A DNA stretch of 64,000 bases from Sphagnum compactum (Eukaryota > Bryophyta > Sphagnopsida > Sphagnales), in NCBI GenBank assembly GCA_965153455.1, contig OZ234499.1, forward strand, positions 7,512,515-7,576,514, given 5' to 3'. The translations under genes and the position numbers were made by a program. Below the pieces are notes generated by a model. The model was not told where the DNA came from. It saw nothing but the letters and a program-made list of their open reading frames with translations, and ran no database searches. Positions 32,925-44,860 of this stretch are shown piece by piece; position 1 is the stretch's first letter; every line of letters begins with the position of its first letter.

Positions 32925-34780
32925 TTGTTTTGTTTTATTGGTCATAATGCAACAAATGTAGGAATACAAGGTGAACAATTGCAAGATCATTTTGTGACAT
33001 CAAAAGGTATCATTGCACCAATGGAGATGAAAGTCCACAAATGGTTGCGTAAGATGAAGATCAAAGAAATTCTAAAGCAACATGGTATTGAACCAAGACA
33101 ATTGTTGAATCAATAATCTAAGGGGGTTGGAAAAGACTACCTTGCAATCACATTGATAACCGAATGGATGGAATCATGTTAGAGGTTAAACCTTTTGTTC
33201 CCTTTTGTTCATGTTAATGGAATCAAGAAGGTAATAAAAAAATTGATGGGATCGGTACATGTAAGTGAAGATGCTTGTAATAACAATATAGAATTTGAAA
33301 TTTAGAGGTTGGTTAATGTGTGATCTAAAGTGAATTCAAGAATTGAGGGTCCAACATAAATTTCAAACCATCAACCCTACCAATCATCTATGCCCATGCA
33401 TCAATAATCACAATCAAAATGTCAACAAGTGATACCAATTGGACAACATTTTACTGAATAGGCAATTTTTGATGCGTAAAATGTTTTTTAATAGAATGTA
33501 ACACTAATAGTGGTGGAAACACAACCAACTATATGCAAAGGTCAAACAAATGTACATGCTACTTTGGCTATGAATGATAATCAATGGCCAAATTTAGCAC
33601 AACCAAATTTCAACCCTAGTTTGAACAATTGTAATACTGCAAAGGGGTAGGACATGTGTTCAAAGATTGTCCTTGAATTAATGAACATCTTCAATGAATG
33701 ATGTTTGAAGAATTTTTTTCAAGGGAACAAGAAGGATACCCATTATCATTCTTGTAGAGTGAAAGATATCATGTTACTTTTTCTATTCAACTTAAAAATA
33801 ATGTTTTTGTTTTTGCACTAAATTAGATACTTACATTGAACAAATGCATGTTGTTGATCTATCAAATTGATGAGTTGTAAATATGCTAACAATTTCATTT
33901 ACTATGTGGAGTACACCACCACATGTTCAAGTGTAAGGATCTAATATTATATCAATTTGGCAATAACTCATCCATTTTGGTATTAGATGCCATACCCACC
34001 TTACATGTCGATTCCCAATGTTACAACAATGATGTCAATGATGATGTTAAATATGGAAGTTGCACCTTTGAAAGCCAATTCTATAAATTTGAATTTGGGG
34101 TTGTTGATTGTTATACTATTATAGTGACAATCTAGTGAAATTGGTGGTGATGGAAGCCTAAGGGGGAGTCCACTAGATAGTCTTCATGGGTAAATCAAAA
34201 ACTTGTTAGATTGATACTAATATCCGAACTAAACAACCCTTTGAATGGTGCACCTAGTTGAGCAAACCACAAATGAAATCCGTACTTTCCACCCTAGTAT
34301 CCAATGCCTCTAGTATAACCAATTGCAAAAAAATCTAACATAATGATAAAAAAAACATTGCCATATCAACCATACAAAAAAGATATATGCATATGTTGAG
34401 GTTTTTAAATTGTTATCATTACTAATGAAAAAATTGACGATTAACACAATGTCAATTTGTTTTGAAGTATGTTCAAAAATATTATTTTTGAATGGGGAAC
34501 AAATTTTGTGAAGGATCATCTTCATTGCACTTTTGTTGAAATTTAATAAGTTTTTTTGTAAGCAATACGAAGTATAGACAAATGAAGTAATTTACATGAA
34601 ATTGCGAAACATCAAGTAGAAAGACAACAAACATGTGGAGGAATATTATGAAAGAGTTTTGCATTTGGGGAACAAACTATGTATCAAAGCTATCCATACC
34701 TATTTGAATACTTTGTTCCGGGCTTGACTATTTTCTTACACATAGTTAACCACAACTGGAATGAAACAAAACACACATTA
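32925..34780 (+). mobile_element. Decayed Ty3/gypsy element 1, gag part (left of the Helitron)
   Basis: A 63-codon open piece (32925-33116) includes PMEMKVHKWLRKMKIKEIL. Then comes a zinc-knuckle-like YCKGVGHVFKDCP at about 33640-33680 (its first Cys is one base out of frame), followed by FEEFFSREQEGYPLSF. At 34470-34720 there is a retroviral-type capsid remnant, NIIFEWGTNFVKDHLHCTF, then FRAGL near 34720. The same capsid block appears in element 2 at about 53330-53420 (NNIFEWG..KF, SSSSKFHV / KLEKF) in the same order. Many stops and frame changes show it is dead. The coding sequence is cut at 34780 by the Helitron. Confidence 0.6.
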
Positions 34781-34870
34781 TCTTATATATAAAAGCTACA
34801 GTGGTGTGTGTCCGTCTATGTGTCACAAGACGTTCTGCGTTTTAACATTACGCCGGAACCGGCGGCAGTT

Positions 34871-35640
34871 AGGGGGAAGGGGTGCACCTTCATTTTTTCA
34901 TCAATTTTTTTTTTTTACTGTTGAGGGGGAGGGGGGTGGAGGTTAATGTTTTTTTTCTTTTTTTTATTTGACTTATGGAAAGGGGGAAAAGGGGAGGGGA
35001 GGGTTAGTTTTTTTTTTTTTTTTTCTCTTAAAACCCTTTTTTAATTGGGTTAGGGGTGAGGGAAGGGGAGTCAAGGTTCTTTTTCTTTTAATTTGTTGAA
35101 GGGGGAGGGGAGGGGGTTGATTTTTTTTTTAATCCATTATGGGGGGTGGGGTTGGTTTTACTAATTCAATCTTAGTTAAATTGAATTAAGAGGGGGGGGG
35201 TGGGGGGTGTAATGTTATGAAAGATTTTTTAATTTTTCGTTCAAGGTGGGTTTAAAGTTAGGTTGCAATTTTTATTTTTATTTTCCTTTCTCCATCCTCT
35301 TTCCTATATTTATTCATTGTTTAGGGGGAGGGGGTGCGCCTTGATTTTTTTTTTAAATTTATTTTACTCTTGAGGGGGAGGGGGGGTACAAGTTAATGTT
35401 TTTTTTTTTCGTCCTTCATTTAACATGTGGAAGGAGGAGGGGAAGGGGGTTCAATTTTTTCTCAAATTTTTTTTTTCATTGTTGAGTGGTTAGGGAAGGG
35501 GTCAGGGTTTTTTTTGTTTTGATATGTTGAACATGGATGGGAGAGTGAGGGGGTTGATTTTTTTTTGCAATTTCATTATGGGGGGGTTTAAGGTTGGTTT
35601 AATTAATTTAATCTTAGCTAAAATAGAATAAATTTAATTA
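34871..35640. repeat. 452-bp-period duplication of alternating G-runs and T-runs inside the Helitron
   Basis: Copy 1 starts AGGGGGAAGGGGTGCACCTT (34871) and copy 2 AGGGGGAGGGGGTGCGCCTT (35323). Both go on with (A/T)CTGTTGAGGGGGAGGGG-type phrases, T-tracts of 8-18, GTTAATGTTTTTTT, and end at GGTTGGTTT(T)A..AATCTTAG. Several spots fit the G-quadruplex pattern, for example GGGGGAAAAGGGGAGGGGAG at 34982. Confidence 0.75.
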
Positions 35641-35776
35641 AACTAACTTATACTTGCCTAATTAAATTCAACCCAACTAAGTTAATTTAAACTTGACTAA
35701 ACTAACCTATAGATAAACTAAATTTGACAAAACTATTATAATTTTGGGAAAATTAACAAAATTTTGACACTAAATT

Positions 35777-36259
35777 CTAAATTCTGGAATTCAAATCGAT
35801 TCTAGAACATGTGTTTTCTTGACAATATTTTGCATCATCAGAAATCTGTCAGTCATTTAGTTGTTTTTCTGTGTATTGATGTGCTACCAATCATATTAGG
35901 TTTCTTCCATGAATTCAGATATCGTTCGCCCAAATAATGATCAGACTTGCAAGGATTTTCACTTCAGCATTCAGAAGAATCTCTCTCTCATTTTCGTGTC
36001 CTTTCTACTTACAAGGTGCAATTTTGTTCTTCACAAAGAACTAAATTCTGGAATTCAAATCGATTCTAGAACATGTGTATTCTTGACAATATTTTGCATC
36101 ATCAGAAATCTGTCAGTCATTTAGTTGTTTTTCTGTGTATTGATGTGCCACCAATCATATTAGGTTTCTTCCATGAATTCAGATATCGTTCGCCCAAATA
36201 ATGATCAGACTTGCAAGGATTTTCACTTCAGCATTCAGAAGAATCTCTCTCTCATTTTC
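35777..36259. repeat. Near-identical 219-bp tandem duplication inside the Helitron
   Basis: Copies 35777-35995 and 36041-36259 differ at about two positions (GTGTTTTC/GTGTATTC, GTGCTACC/GTGCCACC) and are separated by a unique 45-bp spacer. The open frame at 35909-36124 spans the junction and is a by-product. Confidence 0.9.
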
Positions 36260-36348
36260 CAAACAAACGAGACATAATTTCAACTTACCATTTCTTTGAT
36301 GCAGCGTTCGGGGTGGCTGGAGTGGTGTAGCCACGGGTTACCCACTAG

Positions 36349-38500
36349 TGAGAAAAATGGGTGTTTTGCAATTGGCCTTGCAACTTAATTTTGAGATGCA
36401 CCGGATATTTGTAACTCACTGTATTTATACACTGTGAATGATAATAAACAAGTTGCATGAGTTGTAAGGTTGTAATTTATCGTATATATGGTGCAACTCA
36501 TTGTAACTCAATTACAACTCTGTCAAAACAACTCATTTTCAACTACTATGCAATTCCATTATACTTGCACCCATGATGTCATGTTAACGTCATTAATTGT
36601 CATCCATCCATTCAAATTTAACACATGGCATTATGAATATTTTTGGACATAATTTTTTTTTTGGAAATACTCATCTCCATCGTCCATTATGATTGTTGAT
36701 GGTTCGAGATTGTGACATGTGGCACAATTTTTAAAATGCCACATGGCATGTTAATTATATTTTGGAAATAAATAAATAAATAAATATTTATTATTTGAAT
36801 CAACTAAAAATAATAATTATTTAAATTTGATTAATGAATGCATATGAATAGTTTATTATTCATTTTAATTACTTAGTTCGTAAAAATTAATCATATTTCA
36901 TATTAATTATTAACAAATAATTCATTATGAAATATTAAATAATAACATGAATTTGAATAGAAGACATTGAGGTATATAAAGACATATCCATATGTACACC
37001 CTTATTGAATGTTTAATAAAATATGCACATTGCCTTTAATTTCAATTCATAATTATACTTTCACCCTTCATGAAATCCTATGGTTTGATATGTTTGTATA
37101 CCAACATGATATTGTGAGTTGCAATGTAGTGGAATATTATTAATAAACAATTGAACATTAATCACAAAAAAGGACTAAAATATTTACTAAAATATTTTAA
37201 AATTAGTTATTAATTAATTATGCAAAAATGAATTATCTGAATTAACTGATTTCATAAATTGTTCGAATTAGATTGAATAATTTATATTAAGGGCTAATTA
37301 TCTAATCTAATTTTTAGTTCATAGTAATTAAATAAATTAAGCCATAAATTAATATAAAATATTTAGTAAATTATTTTTAAATATTGTATATTAAATATGC
37401 TACAAGATGCAACCTTTGTGGGTGCCAAAGAACTATTTACAAAAAATTTAATTATTATCAATTCCACGTTTGCTCATGTAGCCTAGAAAATTTCTAGGTG
37501 TATAAACAAGAATACTTTGATGTACCTCCAATATAAATGTTTTAAATATAATTTATGTAGGATTGGGATCCAAGTTGAGGTCTACAAATTCATAATTTTT
37601 ATGGATAGTGAATTGATAGTACTTTATTAATGGCTAAGTAATGGCACCATAATGGCCATCCAGTTGTGAAACAATGCCAACATTGTGGCCCTGTAATGGC
37701 ACATATATATGTAACTATTAATGACATCTGGGTGGCCACATAGTGGCACAGTTATGCCACAATAGTGGCAATCAATAGTGGGCAACTAAAAACATAATAA
37801 TGGCCACTTAATGGCAACATAATGGCCAACTAATTGCATGAACATACTTCATAATTGAAAACTGGTTATAAAATTTATACCTCATGGACAGTGGGAATGT
37901 GGACACATGGCATAATCACATGTATGAAAATTGTATAATGGTTGTAAAACAATTATTTAATGTGTAGTTCGTTTTTAACAATCCTAACTTAATTGCAAGT
38001 TATAATTACAATGCAGCTCCTCAAAAAGTCAAATGTAGTTGATTACATTCGTAAATATAGTGGGTATAAATTACCATATTTGAAACACATTTAGAACTAT
38101 GGTGCAACTACTAAACAATTAACTTATTTTTTGATGTGAAAATTTGTTTATTAAATCACCATATTTATATAAAGTGCAATTGCATAGGAGTTGTACTTTG
38201 GAAGATGTCGTTGCAACACAATTGTACTTGGTGGTTTTTGAGTTTTAGTTGCAGGGTAGTGTGGTCTTTGTGGACACAATTTTTCATAGTGACATTCATT
38301 CAACATAAAAAAATTGTTGTAATTTGTGAATAAAATGGACCAAACTGTTACAATGCCTTTTTAAATAAGGGAACATTAAGGCCAACTGATTCTAATATTG
38401 AAATAACACCTATGGTGCCCATGGTAATATGAATTTATACCTAATGTAATCGGACAAAATATATAGTGGATTATTGCAAGGAATTAAAGAAGGAATCAAC
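36349..38500. other. AT-rich stretch separating gag halves of element 1; no gene
   Basis: It does not continue the gag sequence directly, so a further insertion is likely. Phrases around TTGTAACTCA / AACTCATTGTAACTCA are frequent at 36400-36540, and GTTGTACTTTGG / GTGCAACTAC / ATTGCAAGTTATAA at 37980-38240, perhaps two ends of one element. At 37610-37850 a short motif (T)AATGGC(C/A) is repeated about ten times. No terminal repeats were fixed. No coding segment. Confidence 0.35.
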
Positions 38501-40250
38501 TACCAAACCTATAAATGTAGTAATTGTAGTTGTTCCACTTCCAAACAAATCATCATGTCTGTAACTCAAAATTCCATTATATAATGTGTAATCAAGAACA
38601 TTGATTTGTTGATTGTCCTCATAAAATTGAAGTTTGTGTTATGATCGAAGGGAAAGCCAAACCAACATTCATAATAAATCTGGATCAACTCACAATGTTG
38701 CAATTAACATAGTAGTTGTTGTTACTATGTACAATAAACCAATTATAAAACATATAACTTTCAAGAACAAAAAAAATTTAAAACCAAAAAGTGTTTCTAA
38801 TTGGAAAGAAAAATAAAATTGAAAAATGTTTTTGTGGAGATTATTTAGTTCAAATTCAATCCAATGATGAAGTTAGGATTTTGGGAATAACCATTATTGA
38901 GCCATTTAGTACAAGTTGGGTTAGACTTCCAAACATTAATGTTTTACCCACTGATTCACCATCGACTAACTAAGGTATTTGAACTAATACAAAATGTAGA
39001 AGATATTTTGACTGATATTGGTAAGTAGATGTTGAATATTAAGTATATTTTGAAGTCTAGGTCAAATATTGAAAATAGTTCTTAATATCAAACAATTTTC
39101 TATTTAGAAATCAAAATTGGCAAAAACCTTGATTATCACTAAACCTAAACATTTTATTGTTTTTACTTTTGAATATGTACCCAATACTTTAGTTATGGGG
39201 GAGTTGTGGCAATTGATAACCATATGGCAGTACCACCAATAGAAATCGACATAAATGTTATTGAAGATATATTGATAAATGGAAGATTAGAAGTTGATGT
39301 TATTTCAAAGGAATTAAAGTCAAAGTTATGACTACTTAAACTTAAATTGACACCCTATAACTAGTTGAGAATAGCAAACCATACTATAAACAAAGTTATT
39401 GGTATGATAAGAGATTTCAAAATTTTGGTATATGGTATTCCATTTTATGTCACCTTGATAGTTATGTAGTGTTATAAATCCTACTTATGTCATGTTAAAG
39501 ATGGAGAAAATTGCAAGATTGAAGAACGATTACAAATGATTAATCTTGCAACTTATTAAAATGTTTCATTTTTTCAAAATCAATTCCAAGCTTGATTTAG
39601 ATTGTTCTGATCAACTTGTGTTGTTGTTAGAGTTCAAAAATATTTTTGCTTAGAAGTACAAGGATTTGAAAGGCATACCAATGGAGCTTGCTCATTACCA
39701 AATCGAACTGGATATTTTTATACCCCCAATGCATCAAGCGAAATACAAAATGAATTCGAACTATACATCAATTGTCAAACAAAATATTGATAAACTACTT
39801 GTTGTTGGTTTCATTTTCAACTAACGGAAAAAACTAGTTTAATATCATTGATTATGGTTGTTATTAAGAAGAATGGCAAGTTGTGAATCTATGTTGATAT
39901 CAGAAAGCTTAATGTTGTAAGAAAAAATAATTCATATCTTTATCATTCACATATGAAGTTTGGAATATTGTGGTTGGACATGAAGACATATTTTTAAGAT
40001 ATCATTAAACATTGATTACATTGGAGGATTAGTACAAGACTATTATGTTGTATGGGTCATGATGCCTTTTGGTGTCAAAAATGGACCTCCAACATATAGA
40101 AAGTTGTAAATAAAGTTTTTTGGGAGTACATATTAATATCTTTGTAAAGATATTTTTTGATAATTTTATAGTTTGTAGTGATTTAATAACTCATTTAAAG
40201 AAGCTTCAAAAGAAAAAAAACAATGTTATGGTTTAAAAAAACTACAATAA
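38500..40250 (+). mobile_element. Decayed Ty3/gypsy element 1, second zinc knuckle, protease and reverse transcriptase
   Basis: In order on the plus strand: a degraded second zinc knuckle (CNQEH-FVDCPHK, about 38585-38630), a linker (38640-38970), an aspartic-protease remnant at 39281-39470 (NGRLEVDVISKELKSKL, then RIANHTINKVIGMIRDFKIL and YGIPFYVT), and a reverse transcriptase from about 39618. The latter has YKDLKGIPMELAHYQIELD, YTSIVKQNIDKLL, VVIKKNGKL, MPFGVKNGPPTY (about 40060) and a degraded active site FFDNF, where the family has two Asp. The protease active-site Asp is Asn. Stops are frequent, so the element is dead. RNase H and integrase were not recognised to 40700. Confidence 0.75.
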
Positions 40251-40699
40251 ACCACAACAACCTATATTAACCAAATGGGTAGAAAGGCAATGGAGAAAAT
40301 ATTGTCCAACAAAACATTCAAAACAGCTTCAAGGCCATAGGGATCTGGCCTATTAATCCAAGTTCCATGGATGAAAGGACTAAACCTAGTGAGGTTTACA
40401 CAACGATACTAACAAACACATTATATGAAAATAGTGAGAGCCCAAATGATGCACTTGTTGATAGTGAACATTGGGGAGAAGATGAAATTGTTACAAACTA
40501 TTGAATATAATTGATACAATGGAACATGTTGAAGCTTGAAACTAAAAACAATAACAAGATTTGGAACAACCACAACTAAGGTACAATGTGAAATAACTTA
40601 GGTTAGGCAACTTGATGTTAGTAGTGCATACAATTGAACTAGTCATAAACCTAAATGAACCTACTTTTCCAACTTTATTTATAGTTCAAAATCTTATAA

Positions 40700-41230
40700 T
40701 TTTAAAAGTGCTCCATTTTGCATCCTTGTTATCATGAGGACAATGGTGTTCAACAATGATTAAAGAAGGAAGGGGGGGTTGAACTTGAAAAGAAGAAACA
40801 AAAGTTGTTGAACAATAGTGGTAGATCAATAACATTAAAAGAATAGCAATCGTAACAAAACAGGGTGGAAAATGTTGAGAAGATGAAAAATAGATGATAC
40901 TAACAAACAATGATGGTTGAGGAAGGAAGGGGGTTGAGCTTGAGAAAAAAATTCTTAATAATGTCAAAAATATAACAACAAAAGTAGAAGCCAACAAAAC
41001 AATAGTAGAGGAAAGGAAAAGGAGGGAGGCATATTGAGAAAATGAAAAATAAATGATGATGATGAAAAACATTGGTAGAAGAAGGGAGGGGGGAGAAAGT
41101 TTAAGGAAATGAAGAACAAACAATGACCATGAACAACAACAATTGATGAAAGAAAGGGAGAGGGGAGAGAATAAAAGATCATGAAAATTTCCCCACCTAC
41201 AACCAACAATGACCACAATAAATTGTGCAA
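40700..41230. repeat. Purine-rich diverged repeats of GAAGGGAGGG/GATGATGA phrases
   Basis: Three diverged units of about 120-150 bp share AGA(A)GATGAAAAATA(G/A)ATGATG, AACAA(T)CAATGA, and GA(A)GGAAGGGGGTTGAG-type purine runs. The long minus-strand frame (40686-41216, Ser/Phe/Leu-rich) is due to this pyrimidine bias on that strand and I do not call it a gene. Confidence 0.5.
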
Positions 41231-41384
41231 CAGAGAGGACAAAGAAACACTAAAGCTTCACAACCTTGCATCACATAACATAAACATCAAATGTTAGTTT
41301 TGGGAATTTTTTTTTTTTTCAAAACCCAATGATTGTGAAGACAGTTACCAACATAAGAACACCTACCAACAACAAAGAAGGGGA

Positions 41385-41570
41385 AGATAGGAGATGAAAG
41401 TGAGCAAAACTCCCATTACAATCCAATTGTTACACAACCAACAACGAAAAGAAGGAAGGTAGGAAACAAAAATGAACAAAACTCCCATTACAACCCAATT
41501 GCTACACAACCAACATTGAGGAGGGGAAAATAAGAAACATGAAATGAGGAAAACACTACTTGTAGCCAAC
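41385..41570. repeat. Tandem duplication, about 80-bp period
   Basis: The phrase GCAAAACTCCCATTACAATC and its follow-on CAATTGTTACACAACCAACA (from 41403) recurs from 41476 as ACAAAACTCCCATTACAACC with CAATTGCTACACAACCAACA. A further weak partial copy follows at 41555 (ACTACTTGTAGCCAACAATG). Confidence 0.65.
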
Positions 41571-44095
41571 AATGATGGGAGACACAAGAGATACTCAAGC
41601 CTTAGCATGATGGTGTGGATTCTTGTTTGAGAAATTAGGGTTAGAAAAACACTACTTACCCCATCATTGTTGATGAGAAGATATTTTTGAACATATTGAT
41701 TTAGGTCATCAGCATATGATAAACATTTTCACATGAATAAAGAAATAATTATGGCATTCATCCACTTTGGTAGAAGGTTAAGATCTTGTCCATATGTCAA
41801 TCACATAGAGCTTGATCATAGAGTGCAATTTAGTGATAAGCCTTTCATGTGCTTTGATTGAATTTTTTTCCAGCCTCTAGGTATGTCCACTTTGAAACAT
41901 GTTTGTCAACTAATTAATTAATTTTTAAATTTTTATTTTGACAAATAGAACATTTCCGAAAATTCAATATTTCCTTTTGAATTTTTTCTTATTTGATTTT
42001 TAAAAAAATTTCAAATTTAAAACAAAATAAAATTATATTGTCAAAGTTGCCAAGGTAGTAGGGTACTTGAAACATGTTCCAAAAAGTAACAGTTACATGC
42101 TACCACAAACCCTGCTCCCACTTAGTGATTTCTTAATCGCAATTTTTTGCCCTTTTGTGACAAAAACTTTGAAAAAAGAATATTCTGTCACAAATTCCCT
42201 GTTTTAAAAAAACAAATCACCAAAAACCATCACAAAATTGCCTACAATATGAAAAGGTCCTTAACATCTTGAATATGACCAAATTTGGGTAAATATGCTT
42301 TATGGACTATCACCACCACTTGAGAAACATCACAAAATTGAAAAGAAAAACACTATTCCCACTCCTTATTTTATTATTACAAGAAAATTTTGTATGCTTC
42401 AAAATTTTTCACAAATTAACAACATGTCTATCCTTGCCAACGTTTTTTTCCTCAATTTTCTCATGTTGCATCAAAAGTGGCGATCAGCCCCAAGAGGATT
42501 TAGCCAAATCTGACTACAAGACAAATAAAGAAGTGGAAAATCTAGGAATCCTATTACATGTGGGTGAACAACTAGATATGGTGATTTCAGCTAGAAATCT
42601 ACAAATCCTCCAAAACTCTTGACAATTTCATAACTTTCTTCCTCAAAATATGACTATTTTTTAGGAAATTTTTCAAAAAGTTCCCTTGACCATGTTGCTT
42701 GTGACTTAACTTGTTTCAATACTAGGTATGTGGGTACGTGTCTCATACCAGCCAAAAATCAATCTTATTAGACCCAATTCCAAGACCAAGCTGGTATGAA
42801 AGTTTTGAGAAGGAACAAATAAATACAAGGGCCAGGCCCCTGGTATGAAAATTTGAAAAGTTTGGAATATTGGGAATTTGGGACAAGTATGAAAATTTAG
42901 AAAGTTCTCAATAGGTAGGTACTGGGACAAGCTTGGTATGTTCAAAAGTCAATTTGAAGTCTAATATTTGTTAAGCTAATTTCTCATATTCTTTGTCCTG
43001 GATGCATTTTGTAAAAGTACAAGGCAAAGAAGGGTAGCTGAATACCATGCGCAGGTAGTGGATACCTAGTCTGAATGAATGAAATATTTTCTAACAATTT
43101 TGGTTTATCTGAAATTAAAAAGTGATGTAATTAGGAAGAAAAAACTAGAATATGTGGAAACATCACAGCATGAATTTGAAAACCAAACTTTGAACAAATC
43201 GGGGAAATGTTTTGGTAGCCAAACTACTTTTTTTTTTCTTCATAACAAATTTGTGATGTCACTCAAGTGACAATACACAAGTATATTTAGCCAAATTTGG
43301 TGATATTCAAAATATGAAAGTGAAATGTTTTTAAGCACCCTTCATATTGTAGGCAATTGTGACAAATATTGGCAATCTATTCTAAATAAATCATCTTTTT
43401 TACATTTTTTTGAAAAGGAACTTTATGAGAAAATATTTTCTGTGAAATGGCAAAAGTTCACCACTCAAAAATCATTGGGCTAAAACCATGAGTGGCAACA
43501 TGCCGATGATTCAACAAACCTAATTAAAGTAGGACGACTTTAGACATCATAAGTGATGGTTGTCACTCGGGGTTCCAAATTGGATCTATTTAACCCATTC
43601 AACCTTAGTTGAAATCTGTTTTGCCCATTCCCAAGTGAAAAGGCATGAAAAAGTGTCTTTTCAAATTTGTGTCTTTTTAAATAACAAATTAACAACATAT
43701 TCACACAAAAAATTGCAATACTTCTCCATCAATTTTCATCCCCTTTTTAAATTGAATATTAATTCAATAATTAAATTAAATTAAATTAAAATTCAGTTCA
43801 ATTGAATTGAAGTTCCATTCAATGTACTTGGATTCAAATCAATTTATATGAATTTTATTTAAATTCAATTCAAGTGGCATTGCAATGTTGATTATCTCTG
43901 GTAGTGCAGAGCAGCACCAAGCCCAAGTTGGTACAAACTACGAACATCATTAGGCTTTATTATAGTTCAGGCCGCCACTATCTTGAGTTGGGCAGTTGTG
44001 GCAGCAGGAGAAGCCTCTTTTAGGCTTGGTGTCTTTCCATTTGCTTCATGCTAACGTAACCTTCCTTATGACCGAACAACATCTATGACCGAACA
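41571..44095. other. Intergenic, AT-rich, no gene recognised
   Basis: Small ORFs (42295-42622, 43079-43270, 43560-43784) have no domain I know. Near 42790-42950 the phrase GGTATGAAA(A/G)TTT and GGGACAAG(C/T) repeat several times, and similar CCAGGTATC phrases occur at 2477, hinting at a dispersed repeat. A/T-rich simple sequence is at 43760-43880. Confidence 0.35.
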
Positions 44096-44860
44096 TTTTA
44101 TTAATATCTTCCTCATCTCTTCTTCATTTTGAGTCATTTAAAACGTTATGGGAGCACTAACTTGAGCTCTTCAATTCGCCTTTGAACAGCGGAGGCAAAG
44201 GAGTTCTTGTAGAAGAGCACGAAGAGAAATAATCTTTTCCAAGTTATAAAATGCGTTTTTCTTCTTTTTTTTTTTCTCTTCTACCCCTCTTACTTTCAAT
44301 GCTCATAACTTTCTCATTTCTTATTCAATTTAAGTGATTTCAAGTGCTATAAGAGCGCAACCTTATGATCTACAAATAATCTTGGAACCATAAAGGCAAT
44401 AGAGCGACTTTCAAAGACTTTTGTGGGTGTTTAGTAATAATCTTCCAAGTGTTCGGTGGTTTTTCGTTTCCACCATTTGACCTCCCCTACTTTGGAGGGT
44501 CACATCTGACTCATTTCTTCATCATTTTCAACGATTCAACTTTCTGTGGGTGCGCAAATAGTAGGGCTACCATTCCTCTTTGAGCACGAAATTCAAAGGA
44601 GCACTCTCCAGAAATTCGCAGACCTCTGAGACACTAAGTGCTCGGTGACCGGCCTGGCTACCCTACTGGTGACGGGGTTAGGTCCTAAGTTTCGGGTTTT
44701 CTCCTCTTAGGGTTCCCCATTGTGCGTTTTGCACTTGGGGTGTGGTCTTTTGTTTGGACTTGGGTCCTTTCTTTTTTCTTCTCTCATTCCCTTGCTGGGT
44801 GTTTTTCCTTCAATTATTTATTTATTAGGCTTTATCATAGAATACTTGTATTTTGGTTGG
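44096..44860 (+). mobile_element. LTR-like fragment, related to the 27.9-28.7 kb tandem unit
   Basis: The segment 44497-44680 aligns along its length with the 196-bp unit at 27861: CAACGATTCAAC, GGGTGCGC, AATTCAAAGGAGCACTCT (unit: AAACAAAGGAGGCACCCTCT), then GACACTAAGTGCTCGGTGAC and CGGCCTGGCTACCCTA (unit: ACACTGAGTGTTTAGTCAC, TGGCCTGGTTACCCTA). Two weaker relatives lie upstream (about 44100-44220 and 44300-44420, with CATAACTTTCTCATTTCTTA). The piece from 44680 on (GTGCGTTTTGCACTTGGGG) looks like LTR or leader sequence. No terminal repeats or coding region attached. Confidence 0.4.

Larger units (their letters stand above)
34781..36348 (+). mobile_element. Non-autonomous Helitron (1,568 bp)
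   Basis: The 5' end is TCTTATATATAAAAGCTACA, next to A at 34780. The 3' end is GCCACGGGTTACCCACTAG, next to T at 36349, so the insertion is between A and T as Helitrons require. A hairpin lies just inside the 3' end: GTGGCT (36313-36318) and AGCCAC (36329-36334), 10-nt loop, then 10 nt to CTAG. No terminal inverted repeats and no Rep/helicase gene, so it must depend on another element. The inside is two tandem duplications: G/T-rich units at about 34871 and 35323 (period 452), and a 219-bp unit at 35777-35995 and 36041-36259 (period 264). It sits within the gag of Ty3/gypsy element 1 and is therefore younger than that element. Confidence 0.8.

Noticed and set aside
40686-41216. 176-codon minus-strand frame, hydrophobic and Ser-rich, looking like a membrane protein
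   Set aside because: It follows diverged purine-rich repeats; apparent hydrophobic stretches come from TTT/CTT/TCC codons.
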